A DNA stretch of 64,000 nucleotides from Legionella impletisoli (GTDB lineage Bacteria > Pseudomonadota > Gammaproteobacteria > Legionellales > Legionellaceae), in contig NZ_CAAAIA010000007.1 of the NCBI RefSeq assembly GCF_900639875.1, forward strand, positions 62,001 to 126,000. Direction: 5' to 3'. Below the pieces are notes generated by a model that searched no databases, had not been told where the DNA came from, and saw nothing but the letters and a program-made list of their open reading frames with translations. The translations under genes and the position numbers were made by a program. Shown here one piece after another: positions 52,489 through 61,635 of the stretch. How positions within the stretch are numbered: position 1 is the first letter of the stretch; each line of letters begins with the position of its first letter.

Positions 52489-54790
52489 GTGAGCGGCTTG
52501 GTTCAAAAGATGGGGGTTTATTTCCCACTGCTCCTTCGCTGGTTGTTCGAGTCAGTCGACCCATAAAAAACCCATGTTTTTGCAGCAAAGATGTTCTATC
52601 GTCTTGCCTCAGTGGCCTCTGGTCGCCTTGAGAGAATTCCATCTCTTCTGCTTGCACCGTAGAAACAGGCTCAACAGGCTCAACAGGCTCAACAGGCTCA
52701 ACAGGCTCAACAGGCTCAATAGGCTGAATGGATGAATGAGCACCCATGTGAGATTCTGGATCTTCAGTACCTGATGCGACGGGGGGTGCGTCTTTATGAG
52801 TGTTCTTTCCATTGTCTATCAAACTCACTTCACCCAACTTTGGCTTCCCGAAAAACTTGGCAAACGCTCTTAATGCCAATACCACAGAAAAGATCCCAGC
52901 ACTACCTGCAGCAAGTCCAAGCATGACTGGTGTTTCCTGATAATGGCCTTGATCATCCATTTCCTGTAAGGGGTTTAAGGTAAAATCTATGGATTTTTGA
53001 CCTTTAGCTACTCCCGAAAATAAAGAGCGTAACACTTCAAACCATTCTTGAAAATAGTATTGCGGTGAAGGGTCAACCGCCATACCATCAGAAATTGCCT
53101 GTTTCGCATTTGAAAACTTTAATTGATCAATATCATACTGAGCATTTTTTTTGGCGCTTTTTATATGATTCGTTAACTTCTCAAGAGTGCTAACCTTTTC
53201 TTCCAAGTTCTTTTGTCTATCTTTATGATGGCGATAATTTTTATAAAGATAAAAACTGGTAAAACCAATTAAACAAACCACCCCAGACAAAACGGCAGAG
53301 AGAATGAGAAGAGGGGGAACAGCAACCGCGACAATGGCATAGATGGTGGCCGCAGCAAATAAAACGCTTGCAATTGCACTATAGGCCGCTAACCCATGCC
53401 GTAAGCCAGCCAAGGCTGCGGATTTCATCGAGAGTGCTAATTGTTTGCTCAACTCCTCTCGCCGCTCAATAAACTTATCGTATTTCGCCTCAAATTCTTC
53501 TACTAACGATGTCTGCGTATGAAAATCGCTCATGGAGGCATCCAGCGCTTCTCTTGAGCCGGTTTGCACGAAGATGGCGTTAATTGCATCGGTACACAAA
53601 GCTTCTAATTCTTTTGCGCAAATTGCAAACTCAACTTTAGCCTGACTTTGCTTTAGCTTTTGTTGATAATCATACTCCTCATACATTCGCGTGAAGATAC
53701 AAGCGATGGTAAACACAACACAAATCACAGCCATCGCTATAAAAAGCTGTGGTGCCAACACAGATAACCCTAAAACGCCCATGTATAAATAAAGTCCATC
53801 AACAACGCCACTATAAAACTGGGAAGCTAATCCTTTGTAGCAAATCGATTTTAAAAACTGATTTTGCTCATTAAACGCTGATTCAATCGTGACATGTTGA
53901 TGATTTGAGGCTTGTGAAATAATCTTTAATTCTTCTTCAGATAATAACCTTGCCTCAGCTTGAGGATTAAGACGAGCTTCAAGAGCTAAACATTGTTCGG
54001 TGGTTAGGTTTATTTCAATACACTGGTCAAATAATTTATTAATATAAAAAAGCTTTTGGTCGCAAAAAATATAAGCCGCGTTTTTCTTAATCGGCAAATT
54101 CTTTAAAGAATCTTTATTGGGCGGCTTATCTACCACTAAGATTTGACAACCTTCGGGCTCCCAACGAGCCTGCAATTTGATGTTTTTAAGTAGCGTATCA
54201 TTTATATCCATCATCGCTTTACGTTGGCTAATCATTCGCCGATACCATAAGCGATTTAATACCGAAAGACCTCCAAGAAGCACGCCAACTGGAATGATCA
54301 TGAACGCCATACTCTGACCAGAAAGCAGGCTCGCAGCAATCATGGTGCTGCGCACCCCTTTATAGCCGTTTTTCAACCCTTTCATAGCATCGCGAAAGTA
54401 CGGCCATAAGGTGGCGATGTAGCGTTTAAACGCATTGGGATCTTCATCACTGAATTTATTAGCCAGCAATGAAAAACCGATGATGGTTACTGCCTCGGTT
54501 GCGGCTATCAAAGCACCGCCCGGAGTACACATCCAGTCATGCATTAAATCAGAGGTTGATGCAGCATTATCGGCACACAACACATCAAAACTGTACTTGA
54601 TCATGCTGTAGGAAAGACTTAGACCATCCAGTGCGCCATATAATGCATAAATATAAGCGTTTTTATGTAAAAATTGGGCGAATTCTTTATAGAGCAGGGT
54701 ATTATTATCGCTCGCAGATTGGCTTTTAGAGACAGATGCATCCCTTTGAGAAGAACTTGATGTGGTATCGCCTTTCACACCATCACTCAT
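52451..54790 (-). CDS. Large multi-pass membrane protein with recurring module and EPV repeat tail
   Basis: I do not recognise this 779-aa protein. It begins with a Ser-rich soluble segment (1-30). Hydrophobic blocks lie at about 92-112, 148-176, 335-365, 460-515 and 623-642. A G-x-x-D/A-G-L-x-x-Y pattern recurs: ALYGALDGLSLSYSMI (49-64), FYSGVVDGLYLYMGVL (325-340) and GLRHGLAAYSAIASVL (462-477), hinting at repeated modules. A soluble insert at 205-300 contains ILVVDKPPNKDSLKNLP and AAYIFCDQKLFYINKLF. Near the C-terminus (691-709) EPV is repeated six times, encoded by a 9-nt unit. It may be a Legionella effector, but no catalytic motif is seen. GTG at 54844 is an alternative start. Confidence 0.7.
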   Translation of the reverse strand: MSDGVKGDTTSSSSQRDASVSKSQSASDNNTLLYKEFAQFLHKNAYIYALYGALDGLSLSYSMIKYSFDVLCADNAASTSDLMHDWMCTPGGALIAATEAVTIIGFSLLANKFSDEDPNAFKRYIATLWPYFRDAMKGLKNGYKGVRSTMIAASLLSGQSMAFMIIPVGVLLGGLSVLNRLWYRRMISQRKAMMDINDTLLKNIKLQARWEPEGCQILVVDKPPNKDSLKNLPIKKNAAYIFCDQKLFYINKLFDQCIEINLTTEQCLALEARLNPQAEARLLSEEELKIISQASNHQHVTIESAFNEQNQFLKSICYKGLASQFYSGVVDGLYLYMGVLGLSVLAPQLFIAMAVICVVFTIACIFTRMYEEYDYQQKLKQSQAKVEFAICAKELEALCTDAINAIFVQTGSREALDASMSDFHTQTSLVEEFEAKYDKFIERREELSKQLALSMKSAALAGLRHGLAAYSAIASVLFAAATIYAIVAVAVPPLLILSAVLSGVVCLIGFTSFYLYKNYRHHKDRQKNLEEKVSTLEKLTNHIKSAKKNAQYDIDQLKFSNAKQAISDGMAVDPSPQYYFQEWFEVLRSLFSGVAKGQKSIDFTLNPLQEMDDQGHYQETPVMLGLAAGSAGIFSVVLALRAFAKFFGKPKLGEVSLIDNGKNTHKDAPPVASGTEDPESHMGAHSSIQPIEPVEPVEPVEPVEPVEPVSTVQAEEMEFSQGDQRPLRQDDRTSLLQKHGFFMGRLTRTTSEGAVGNKPPSFEPSRSLTPEPRITPGLG
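52665..52731. repeat. 9-nt microsatellite coding the EPV repeat
   Basis: The unit caacaggct recurs head to tail about six times (ends diverge to caataggct) inside the 779-aa gene, coding EPV on the minus strand. Because the unit is a multiple of three, copy-number change alters length without shifting frame. Confidence 0.9.
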
Positions 54791-55081
54791 GTGCTTTGCA
54801 GGTAGGGGCCAAGATGGTGCAAATTGTAACGTGTTAAGCCTCACATGGCAAGTAAATTTTCAAAATGAATCAAAATGAAACAAAAAATCATCGGCCATCA
54901 TTAAGTTTACCATAGGTATATAGAGAAAATAAAAAATAAAATGCATTTGCGAATATGAATTGCCTTCAGGTGTCCTGTTTAGCGAAGAAAATTTAACTCT
55001 CAATTTAGCGGATAGGAAGCTGTGCCAAACGTCTTAAACCTGATACGATTAGTTATTTTTGAGTCGTGTTTTGGAGGGTAA

Positions 55082-55603
55082 ATGCGATTATTATTTTTTT
55101 TTCTTTTTAATCTATTAACCTTTGGATCTGCAATGGCTGATAATGATAAAACCGTCTATGGCTATGTTGAAAAAGTCGTATTAGTCGATCAAAATCTTCC
55201 TGTTTCTGCCAAATTAGATACTGGAGCTAAATCAGCTTCATTAAATGCAACCAACATTCGTGAAATCACAGAGAATAATAAAACCTTTTTAAAATTTACT
55301 GTTCCCTCAAAAGAGGGGGATATCGAATTTATGGGTGAATACGTCGGGAACGTTAAAATAAAAGTTCGAACCGGGGAAAAGCAGGTTAACCCTTTGTTAA
55401 GAAATACACATAAACGTCCGCTGGTGCTCATGAAAATGCGGCTAGGAAATAAAGAGCAATTAATACGTGTTAACCTCACCAATCGAAAAAACTTCATATA
55501 TCCTTTATTGTTGGGGCGCGAAGCCATCATTGCATTTGATGGACTGGTTGATCCAAGCTTAAGCTTCACCGTTAAAACAAAAACAACCGTGGAAAAAACA
55601 TGA
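55082..55603 (+). CDS. Retropepsin-like (RimK-associated) predicted aspartic protease
   Basis: A 173-aa exported protein. It has a signal peptide (MRLLFFFLFNLLTFGSAMA), then YGYVEKVVLVDQNLPVSAKLDTGAKSASLNATNI, whose LDTGA is the catalytic Asp-Thr-Gly of a retropepsin fold, and the closing PLLLGREAIIAFDGLVDPSLSF. The family is often annotated as 'ATP-dependent zinc protease' but carries an aspartic-type motif. It is the first gene of three overlapping or adjacent genes (4-bp overlap with the next), a set repeatedly linked in proteobacteria to an ATP-grasp ligase. It probably trims or remodels a periplasmic peptide. Confidence 0.85.
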   Translation: MRLLFFFLFNLLTFGSAMADNDKTVYGYVEKVVLVDQNLPVSAKLDTGAKSASLNATNIREITENNKTFLKFTVPSKEGDIEFMGEYVGNVKIKVRTGEKQVNPLLRNTHKRPLVLMKMRLGNKEQLIRVNLTNRKNFIYPLLLGREAIIAFDGLVDPSLSFTVKTKTTVEKT

Positions 55604-57120
55604 CTTCTAATAAACGTCATTTATATGGATTAATTGTCGTATTATTTATGGTTGGCTTTAGTATCTTTTTTTATCGTTATGCCATATTGGGTGTTCCATT
55701 GACGGAAACAGAAGATATAAATACGTGGACGGTTGAAGCCAACCTTAAATTCATAGCCGATAAAAACGTCCCCGTAAAAGCAAGTTTTACCATCCCCTAT
55801 ATGCCTCCTTATTACTCAATATTGGATGAATATTTTGTTTCGCAAAACTATGGGGTTACCACCAATTTAGTGGGCAATAACCGAGTGGCAGTCTGGTCTT
55901 TGCGACGTGGTAGCGGTGGACAATCTTTATATTATCGAGCAATTTTTCGTGAATCCGGCATGCCAGATACCCCCCTTTCCAAACCACCCGTAATAAAACC
56001 ACAACCCTTAGCTGAAAACCAAAAAGCAGCGGTAGAAACGATCACCAACAATGCGCGTGAAGCCTCTGCCGACATTCAAACCTTTGCCCAAAGTACGATT
56101 AAAGAACTCAATAAGAAAGAAGGAAATGTCAAACTTTTAACAGGGAATAAGTTTGATGATGAAAGTCTTGTTTCAGCAGCCATTGTCATTTTAAATCAGG
56201 CTCGAATTTTTGCCATGCCCGTTAAAGGAATTTCCTTAACCCAGCAAAATAAAGCCGAATTTAATACGATGCTTGTCGTCTATAACGAAAAAGAATGGGT
56301 TTATATAAACCCCCGAACCGGTGCTGCGGGCCTACCAAAACATTTTTTGGTTTGGCAATACGGTGATAGACCCGTGTTTGAAGTCAGTGGTGGAAAAAAA
56401 GCACAAATGAATCTTACGGTTTCAGAAACGCCAATCAATGCATTAAATCTAGCAAAAGCGCGTGGATTGCAAACTGAGTCCGAGTTGTTACGATTTTCAT
56501 TACTGCAATTGCCAGTAAGTGCCCAGGAAACGTACAAGATTCTTTTAACTATACCAATTGGCGCTTTTATCATCTTGATTTTGCGAAATTTTATTGGCAT
56601 GAGCACGTTCGGTACGTTCATGCCTGTGTTAATTGCCCTGGCATTTCGCGAAACCCATGTGATTTGGGGGATTACGTTGTTTACCCTCATTGTTTCATTT
56701 GGATTATTAGCAAGATTTTACTTAGACCAATTGCGTTTATTGCTGGTGCCACGATTAACCGCAATTTTGACGGTGGTTATTTTAATGATGATGGCCATCA
56801 GTGTTTTCAGTCAAAACTTAGGACTTGAATCCGGGTTATCGGTAGCCTTATTCCCGATGGTAATTTTAACCATGACGATCGAGCGCATGTGCATTACCTG
56901 GGATGAACGTGGTCCTTATGAAGCCATTAAGTCCGGTATTGGAAGCTTAATTGCCGCTGTAATCTGTTATTGGGCTATGAGTTATCCACCTTTACAATAT
57001 TTGGTTTTTGCTTTTCCAGAGCTATTATTAATCTTATTAGCTTTTGTTCTTTGGTTTGGGCAGTATCGTGGTTATCGGTTGTTTGAGCTGTTTCGTTTTA
57101 ATGTATTAGCGGGCAAATAG
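55600..57120 (+). CDS. Inactive-transglutaminase-like, 7-TM membrane protein
   Basis: A 506-aa inner-membrane protein: an N-terminal membrane helix (about 6-26), a large periplasmic domain resembling an inactive transglutaminase fold (about 40-290; AAIVILNQARIFAMPVKGISL, WVYINPRTGAAGLPKHF), then a C-terminal bundle of about seven membrane helices (320-490). This matches the 7TM-inactive transglutaminase family, whose genes sit between retropepsin-like and ATP-grasp genes. The 4-bp overlap with the first gene and 2-bp gap to the third show one operon. A receptor-like or scaffold role is usual speculation. Confidence 0.85.
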   Translation: MTSNKRHLYGLIVVLFMVGFSIFFYRYAILGVPLTETEDINTWTVEANLKFIADKNVPVKASFTIPYMPPYYSILDEYFVSQNYGVTTNLVGNNRVAVWSLRRGSGGQSLYYRAIFRESGMPDTPLSKPPVIKPQPLAENQKAAVETITNNAREASADIQTFAQSTIKELNKKEGNVKLLTGNKFDDESLVSAAIVILNQARIFAMPVKGISLTQQNKAEFNTMLVVYNEKEWVYINPRTGAAGLPKHFLVWQYGDRPVFEVSGGKKAQMNLTVSETPINALNLAKARGLQTESELLRFSLLQLPVSAQETYKILLTIPIGAFIILILRNFIGMSTFGTFMPVLIALAFRETHVIWGITLFTLIVSFGLLARFYLDQLRLLLVPRLTAILTVVILMMMAISVFSQNLGLESGLSVALFPMVILTMTIERMCITWDERGPYEAIKSGIGSLIAAVICYWAMSYPPLQYLVFAFPELLLILLAFVLWFGQYRGYRLFELFRFNVLAGK

Positions 57121-57122
57121 TT

Positions 57123-58067
57123 ATGTTTGGACGTTATAAAAACTTATTAAAAAAAGGGGTATTAAGCATTAATCGCCGTAATAGCGATTTTGTGTTGCGT
57201 TACAATAAGCGTAAACTTTACCCCTTAGTTGACAATAAGTTAAAAACCAAGCAATTAGCCATTGAAGCCAATATCCCAACACCTCCTTTGTATCAAATTA
57301 TTGAACGTGAGCATCAGCTTAAAACTCTGGATAAAAATTTAGAAGCTTATTCTGATTTTGTGGTCAAACCGGCACGTGGCGCGGGTGGTGATGGAATTTT
57401 AGTGATAATGGATCGTGTCATGGGTCGCTATCGCCAAATTAATGGGAAATTGTTAACCTCCCAGGAATTAAGCTATCACATTTCATGCATCTTATCTGGT
57501 GCTTACAGTCTAGGTGGCCATCCTGATGTGGCTTTCATTGAGCATCGCGTGGTGGTTGATCCTGTCTTTGCCCCAGTTAGCTATGAAGGGATCCCAGACA
57601 TACGGGTGATTGTTTTATTAGGTTATCCTGCTGTTGCCATGCTGCGATTACCAACCCGACTCTCAGGGGGTAAAGCAAATTTACATCAAGGCGCTATTGG
57701 TACAGGCATTAATCTTGCCACCGGAAAAACATTGGGGGGCGTTTTTCATAATGATACCATTGATTATCACCCTGACACGCTCAATTCAATCGTCGATATT
57801 GCACTACCTCACTGGGATAAGATTTTAGAGATTGCCGCCAAGTCTTATGAACTAACAGGTCTTGGATACATTGGCGCAGACATCGTTTTAGATAAAGATC
57901 ATGGCCCTTTACTCTTAGAGCTTAATGCAAGGCCAGGACTTAACATTCAAATCGCTAATCGTGAGGGCGTTTTACATCGTTATCACGCAATAGAAGCGCG
58001 TTTCGCTGAACAAGGCAATGAGACACCCGAAGAACGCATTGCCTTTAGTAAAGATACCTTTGCTTAG
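57123..58067 (+). CDS. Alpha-L-glutamate ligase-like ATP-grasp enzyme (RimK-related)
   Basis: A 314-aa ATP-grasp ligase. DFVVKPARGAGGDGILVIMDR is the nucleotide loop; PDIRVIVLLGYPAVAMLRLP and the closing metal-binding segment GYIGADIVLDKDHGPLLLELNARPGLNIQIANREG contain the catalytic acidic residues. It belongs to the RimK-like branch linked with retropepsin and 7TM proteins, thought to add amino acids to a peptide or protein. It is the last gene of the three-gene operon. The substrate is unknown in this setting. Confidence 0.86.
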   Translation: MFGRYKNLLKKGVLSINRRNSDFVLRYNKRKLYPLVDNKLKTKQLAIEANIPTPPLYQIIEREHQLKTLDKNLEAYSDFVVKPARGAGGDGILVIMDRVMGRYRQINGKLLTSQELSYHISCILSGAYSLGGHPDVAFIEHRVVVDPVFAPVSYEGIPDIRVIVLLGYPAVAMLRLPTRLSGGKANLHQGAIGTGINLATGKTLGGVFHNDTIDYHPDTLNSIVDIALPHWDKILEIAAKSYELTGLGYIGADIVLDKDHGPLLLELNARPGLNIQIANREGVLHRYHAIEARFAEQGNETPEERIAFSKDTFA

Positions 58068-58089
58068 AGCCAATAAAGTAAGAAATAGC

Positions 58090-59178
58090 CTAAGGCTGTG
58101 AGTCCAATTTTCGAATACGCTGCGCTTCTAAAAGCAACACTTTAAAATAATCATAAGTCATATAAAAATCGCCTTGATTACCCACGTTCGTGCCCCAAGA
58201 ATTTCTTAACGTGAATAGACCTTGATATCGCCGACCCTGATTATCTACTGCGATCGCACCATCGTCATAACCTGTAATAATCATTTCATGACCACCCGCA
58301 TTATTAAAGGCTTGATTTGATTTTATGTCATTTACAATTTCTGGTGTGAGTACCCACGTATCACTGACCACTTGGTGCTTACCTACTGCACCGATTAATC
58401 CTAACTGAATATCAACCAACAAAACACCAAACGTCACGCGATCGCCTTCGCGGATAGAACGTTTCACATCTGCAAGTGTTGTGCTTGTGTCTGTTTCTTT
58501 CAAAATAGCCTGCCAGACGTCAATTAAAGAAGACCAGGCTACGCGTTCATCCAATCGTTCACTCAGCGTGTGATATTCAGGCAGTGACATTTCAGAAGCA
58601 GGTTCCCCTTTGAATCGTGGATACTCCGTTTCTCCACCACAGCCATAGCGTTGTTGGTTGCTTTTGGTAATCATTCCAAATTTATCCAGTTGGCTTAACA
58701 CCACAGGACCAAATGAACCTTTCCATCCACTAGGGCTGTAAGCAACGTTAGCCAAATGGCGGCCAAGCTGTAAATGACAAAGCTGGCTGATGTAATCACC
58801 CTGCCCAAGAAGCGCATCAATAGCTGCGGTATTCGCAAACGTAGCGCAGGTTCCATGACTGCCTTGATCGAGTACTGGAACATTGTTCATACCTAATTGC
58901 ACTCGTTGCGTGTCATTCGCTAACGCTATGTCCATACTATTGGAAGAAGTTGAAGCCATTTCAACCCGATGTTTAAGCGTTTCTTTGGCATTATCGGATA
59001 AGGCTAATTGTAAGAGTGTGATTTCACGAGGTGGCTCAAGCAGAAGTGTTCTCTTTATGCGCTCTTTATTTGCCTGTGGAAGAGGTTGGTGAAGCTCACC
59101 AATCATATCAATCTCTGCTGCAAAAACCGGTAAACTTAAACTGAATACAACATATAACCAAAGTCGTTTCATAAACAC
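58090..59178 (-). CDS. Exported papain-family (C1) cysteine peptidase
   Basis: A 362-aa protein with a signal peptide (LWLYVVFSLSLPVFA), a propeptide-like region (about 25-95), and a papain domain. The catalytic Cys is C111 in PVLDQGSHGTCATFANTAA, with the oxyanion Gln at 105; the His is in GGHEMIITGYDD; the Asn is in LRNSWGTNVG. The usual first Cys of the DQGxCGSC motif is replaced by His, so one common disulfide is absent. It could be secreted by type II secretion in Legionella. The gene stands alone and converges on the ATP-grasp gene with a 22-bp gap. Confidence 0.88.
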   Translation of the reverse strand: MFMKRLWLYVVFSLSLPVFAAEIDMIGELHQPLPQANKERIKRTLLLEPPREITLLQLALSDNAKETLKHRVEMASTSSNSMDIALANDTQRVQLGMNNVPVLDQGSHGTCATFANTAAIDALLGQGDYISQLCHLQLGRHLANVAYSPSGWKGSFGPVVLSQLDKFGMITKSNQQRYGCGGETEYPRFKGEPASEMSLPEYHTLSERLDERVAWSSLIDVWQAILKETDTSTTLADVKRSIREGDRVTFGVLLVDIQLGLIGAVGKHQVVSDTWVLTPEIVNDIKSNQAFNNAGGHEMIITGYDDGAIAVDNQGRRYQGLFTLRNSWGTNVGNQGDFYMTYDYFKVLLLEAQRIRKLDSQP

Positions 59179-59245
59179 TTTCCCAAATGAATAAGGTCGA
59201 TTTTAGAGTTTATGAACTATATCATAATGATCGCAATTTGGTCAC

Positions 59246-60412
59246 TTAAAATCCATTGCCGCCAGCCTGATTAATAAAAAACCTTTTTATTACTGGCAAT
59301 TGATTGCATAAATTCAACCCAATCCCTCTGGCCATTGCAATAGGAGGCAAAGGATTAGCAAATAGAGTTTTTAAGCCTTGCATCATTCCAATCACTTTCC
59401 ACACCTCGTATTTACGAGCGCGTTGATATTCCCGCAAATAGCGACTGCGCCAGATTGGTGCTTTTGCTCTATCTATAATATCTAACCAGCAAGCCACATC
59501 CTCTAAGCCAAGATTCAAACCTAATCCTGCTAAGGGATGGATAGTATGCGCAGCATCACCCATTAAAAGCCATCGCGTTCCTTGATATTGATTAGCATGG
59601 CGCATCACCAAAGGAAATTGATGCCGTTTATCTATGAGCTCACATAGGCCGAGTTTTGCTGCAAAGGCCTGGGTGAGTTCCTGATTAAATTGTGCTTCAT
59701 CCAGAGTTAACAAACGCTCAGCCCGTTTTGGGGTGGTGGACCAAACGATTGAACAAGTATGGGGATCTTTTAACGGTAAAAAAGCCAGTGGGCCATCCGC
59801 ATTAAATACTTGATAGGCTGTTGCCTCATGAGGATACTCCACACAAACCGTCGCCACTAAAGCATGTTGATGATAAGGCCATGTGGTAAGCGTTACTCCG
59901 AGTTTATCGCGTGTTTTGGATAAGCCACCATCTGAAACAATTAAAAGTTGGGCCTCGAAATCTCCTTCTTCACACGTTAAACGAACACCCGAATCTAAAT
60001 GTTGTATAGAGCATACTTTATTATTCGGAATTAAGGTTATCCCTAATGCCACTGCACGCTGTAAAAGGGCATGTTTAATAACGTCCTCCCGAATTATATT
60101 TCCTAACCTAGCTTCTCCAATCATTCGAGCATCAAAATCAATGCAAGCGCCGTTTTGAGCATCCCAAATATGCATGTGACGATAAGGCGATACATCGCTT
60201 TCAGAAATCTCAGGCCATATGCCAAGATGAGCAAACAAGTTTTCTGAGGATTGATTCACTGCATAGACACGAGTGGTTTTATGCTTTAAATCCGGTGACA
60301 AAGATTGAGCATCGATTATAGCTACAAGATAGTGACGTTGTGCTAAGGCAATCGCAACGGACAACCCAACAATCCCGCCACCTACTACAATAACATCCCA
60401 TTGCTTGCTCAT
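59246..60412 (-). CDS. ubiI: UbiH/UbiF/VisC-family FAD hydroxylase, second copy (UbiI-like)
   Basis: A 388-aa flavoprotein monooxygenase of the ubiquinone pathway. The FAD motif is DVIVVGGGIVGLSVAIALA; the second motif is LLIVSDGGLSKTRDKLG; the third is WLLMGDAAHTIHPLAGLGLNLGLED. UbiI hydroxylates C5 of the ubiquinone ring; exact ring position is inferred from the gene order pepP-ubiH-ubiI shared with E. coli. The ATGATG start (60415/60412) overlaps the ubiH TGA, so translation is coupled. The DG motif is normally SDGxxSxxR; here an arginine is kept but shifted (KTR). Confidence 0.87.
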   Translation of the reverse strand: MSKQWDVIVVGGGIVGLSVAIALAQRHYLVAIIDAQSLSPDLKHKTTRVYAVNQSSENLFAHLGIWPEISESDVSPYRHMHIWDAQNGACIDFDARMIGEARLGNIIREDVIKHALLQRAVALGITLIPNNKVCSIQHLDSGVRLTCEEGDFEAQLLIVSDGGLSKTRDKLGVTLTTWPYHQHALVATVCVEYPHEATAYQVFNADGPLAFLPLKDPHTCSIVWSTTPKRAERLLTLDEAQFNQELTQAFAAKLGLCELIDKRHQFPLVMRHANQYQGTRWLLMGDAAHTIHPLAGLGLNLGLEDVACWLDIIDRAKAPIWRSRYLREYQRARKYEVWKVIGMMQGLKTLFANPLPPIAMARGIGLNLCNQLPVIKRFFINQAGGNGF

Positions 60413-61635
60413 CATAAATTCTCTGCAACTAAAGGAATTTGACAAACGAGATCTGGAATAACTCCCGCAAAACCGCTGGCATAACGCGATAGAATGCGTT
60501 TAGCGCTTGGTAAATTATCCAATGCAATTAAGCCTACATTTCTCGCAAAAGATAAACCAAGTCGTTTCGAGGTAAATACATCCACTAAACCGTTTGTGAA
60601 AAAAGTAATCGCCGTTTGATCATGTTTTCGATGTTGCTCGTAAATGTCTAAAGCATTGGTGTTGATACCGTACTGAATGAGGCACTGTGCCAATAATGCC
60701 ACATCACGAAGCCCCAAGTTAAAACCTTGCCCCGCAACTGGATGTAATGTATGAGCTGCGTTCCCAATAAACACCGTCGAACCAAATGTTTGCTGCTTCA
60801 TGATCACTTGCTTTAAAGGATAAAGCCCTCGTCGACCAATTTTTACAAGTCGGCCCAAGCGATAACCAAATTCTTGATAAAGAGCATGGATAAATGCATC
60901 ATCGCTTAATTGAAGAATTTGGTTAGCCTTTTCTCTGGGTAAAGACCATACTAAGGAGGAACGATTTTCAGACATCGGAAGCAGGGCCAATGGTCCCGAG
61001 GAGGTAAATCGTTCATAAGCATAACCTCGATGAGGCCTTGCCAAACCAACATTAGCCACAATCGCAGATTGATGATAATTTTTAATTTCCGCCTTTAGTC
61101 CCAAAAGCTTTCTTACAAAAGAGTCCGCTCCATCGGCTGCAACAATAAGCTTGGCTTTAAGAGTTACAACGTTACCGCCTGACTCCTCAATGGTAGCCAC
61201 ATTGTGCTCTTGATCCAATGCCATTAAAGAGGCGGGGGCAAGAAGAGAATCCATCGCAAGTAAGGGCCAAACCGCGCTATACATATCTTGCATCTCAACC
61301 ACAAACCCTAATGGTTGCTTGGTTTGACTGCTTAACCGAGCTACCCCAAATCGTTTTTGCTCAGAAACATGGATGTTATTTATGGCTGTGGCCTTTGTCG
61401 CGAGCGAAGGCCATACTTCTAACATAGATAAGATGCGCATACTTGCTAAAGATAAAGCAAGACTTCGTGAATCAAAATCAGCTTGCATTTTGATGTCAAA
61501 AGAGCTTGCATCAATCAAGAGCGCACGATAACCCGTTTGCTTTAAAGCCAACAAGAGCAAGGCCCCTGTGAGGCCACCACCAATAATTAACACATCCACT
61601 GCTTCATCAGCCACGTACAATCGCCTCAAGTTCAT
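60412..61635 (-). CDS. ubiH: 2-octaprenyl-6-methoxyphenol hydroxylase
   Basis: A 407-aa ubiquinone ring hydroxylase. DVLIIGGGLTGALLLLALK (FAD), IVAADGADSFVRKLLG (DG motif) and VFIGNAAHTLHPVAGQGFNLGLRDVALLAQ (GD motif) are the three family blocks; the ring position is assigned by its place after pepP. The start ATG at 61635 lies in the end of pepP (29-bp overlap, ggaag site); a GTG at 61614 would give an 8-bp overlap. It is the second gene in the ubiI-ubiH-pepP-ygfB order, read right to left. Confidence 0.92.
   Translation of the reverse strand: MNLRRLYVADEAVDVLIIGGGLTGALLLLALKQTGYRALLIDASSFDIKMQADFDSRSLALSLASMRILSMLEVWPSLATKATAINNIHVSEQKRFGVARLSSQTKQPLGFVVEMQDMYSAVWPLLAMDSLLAPASLMALDQEHNVATIEESGGNVVTLKAKLIVAADGADSFVRKLLGLKAEIKNYHQSAIVANVGLARPHRGYAYERFTSSGPLALLPMSENRSSLVWSLPREKANQILQLSDDAFIHALYQEFGYRLGRLVKIGRRGLYPLKQVIMKQQTFGSTVFIGNAAHTLHPVAGQGFNLGLRDVALLAQCLIQYGINTNALDIYEQHRKHDQTAITFFTNGLVDVFTSKRLGLSFARNVGLIALDNLPSAKRILSRYASGFAGVIPDLVCQIPLVAENL

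Noticed and set aside
55189-55620. 143-codon minus-strand ORF over the retropepsin-like gene
   Set aside because: Antisense to a gene with a signal peptide, a DTGA motif and operon context; no support of its own.
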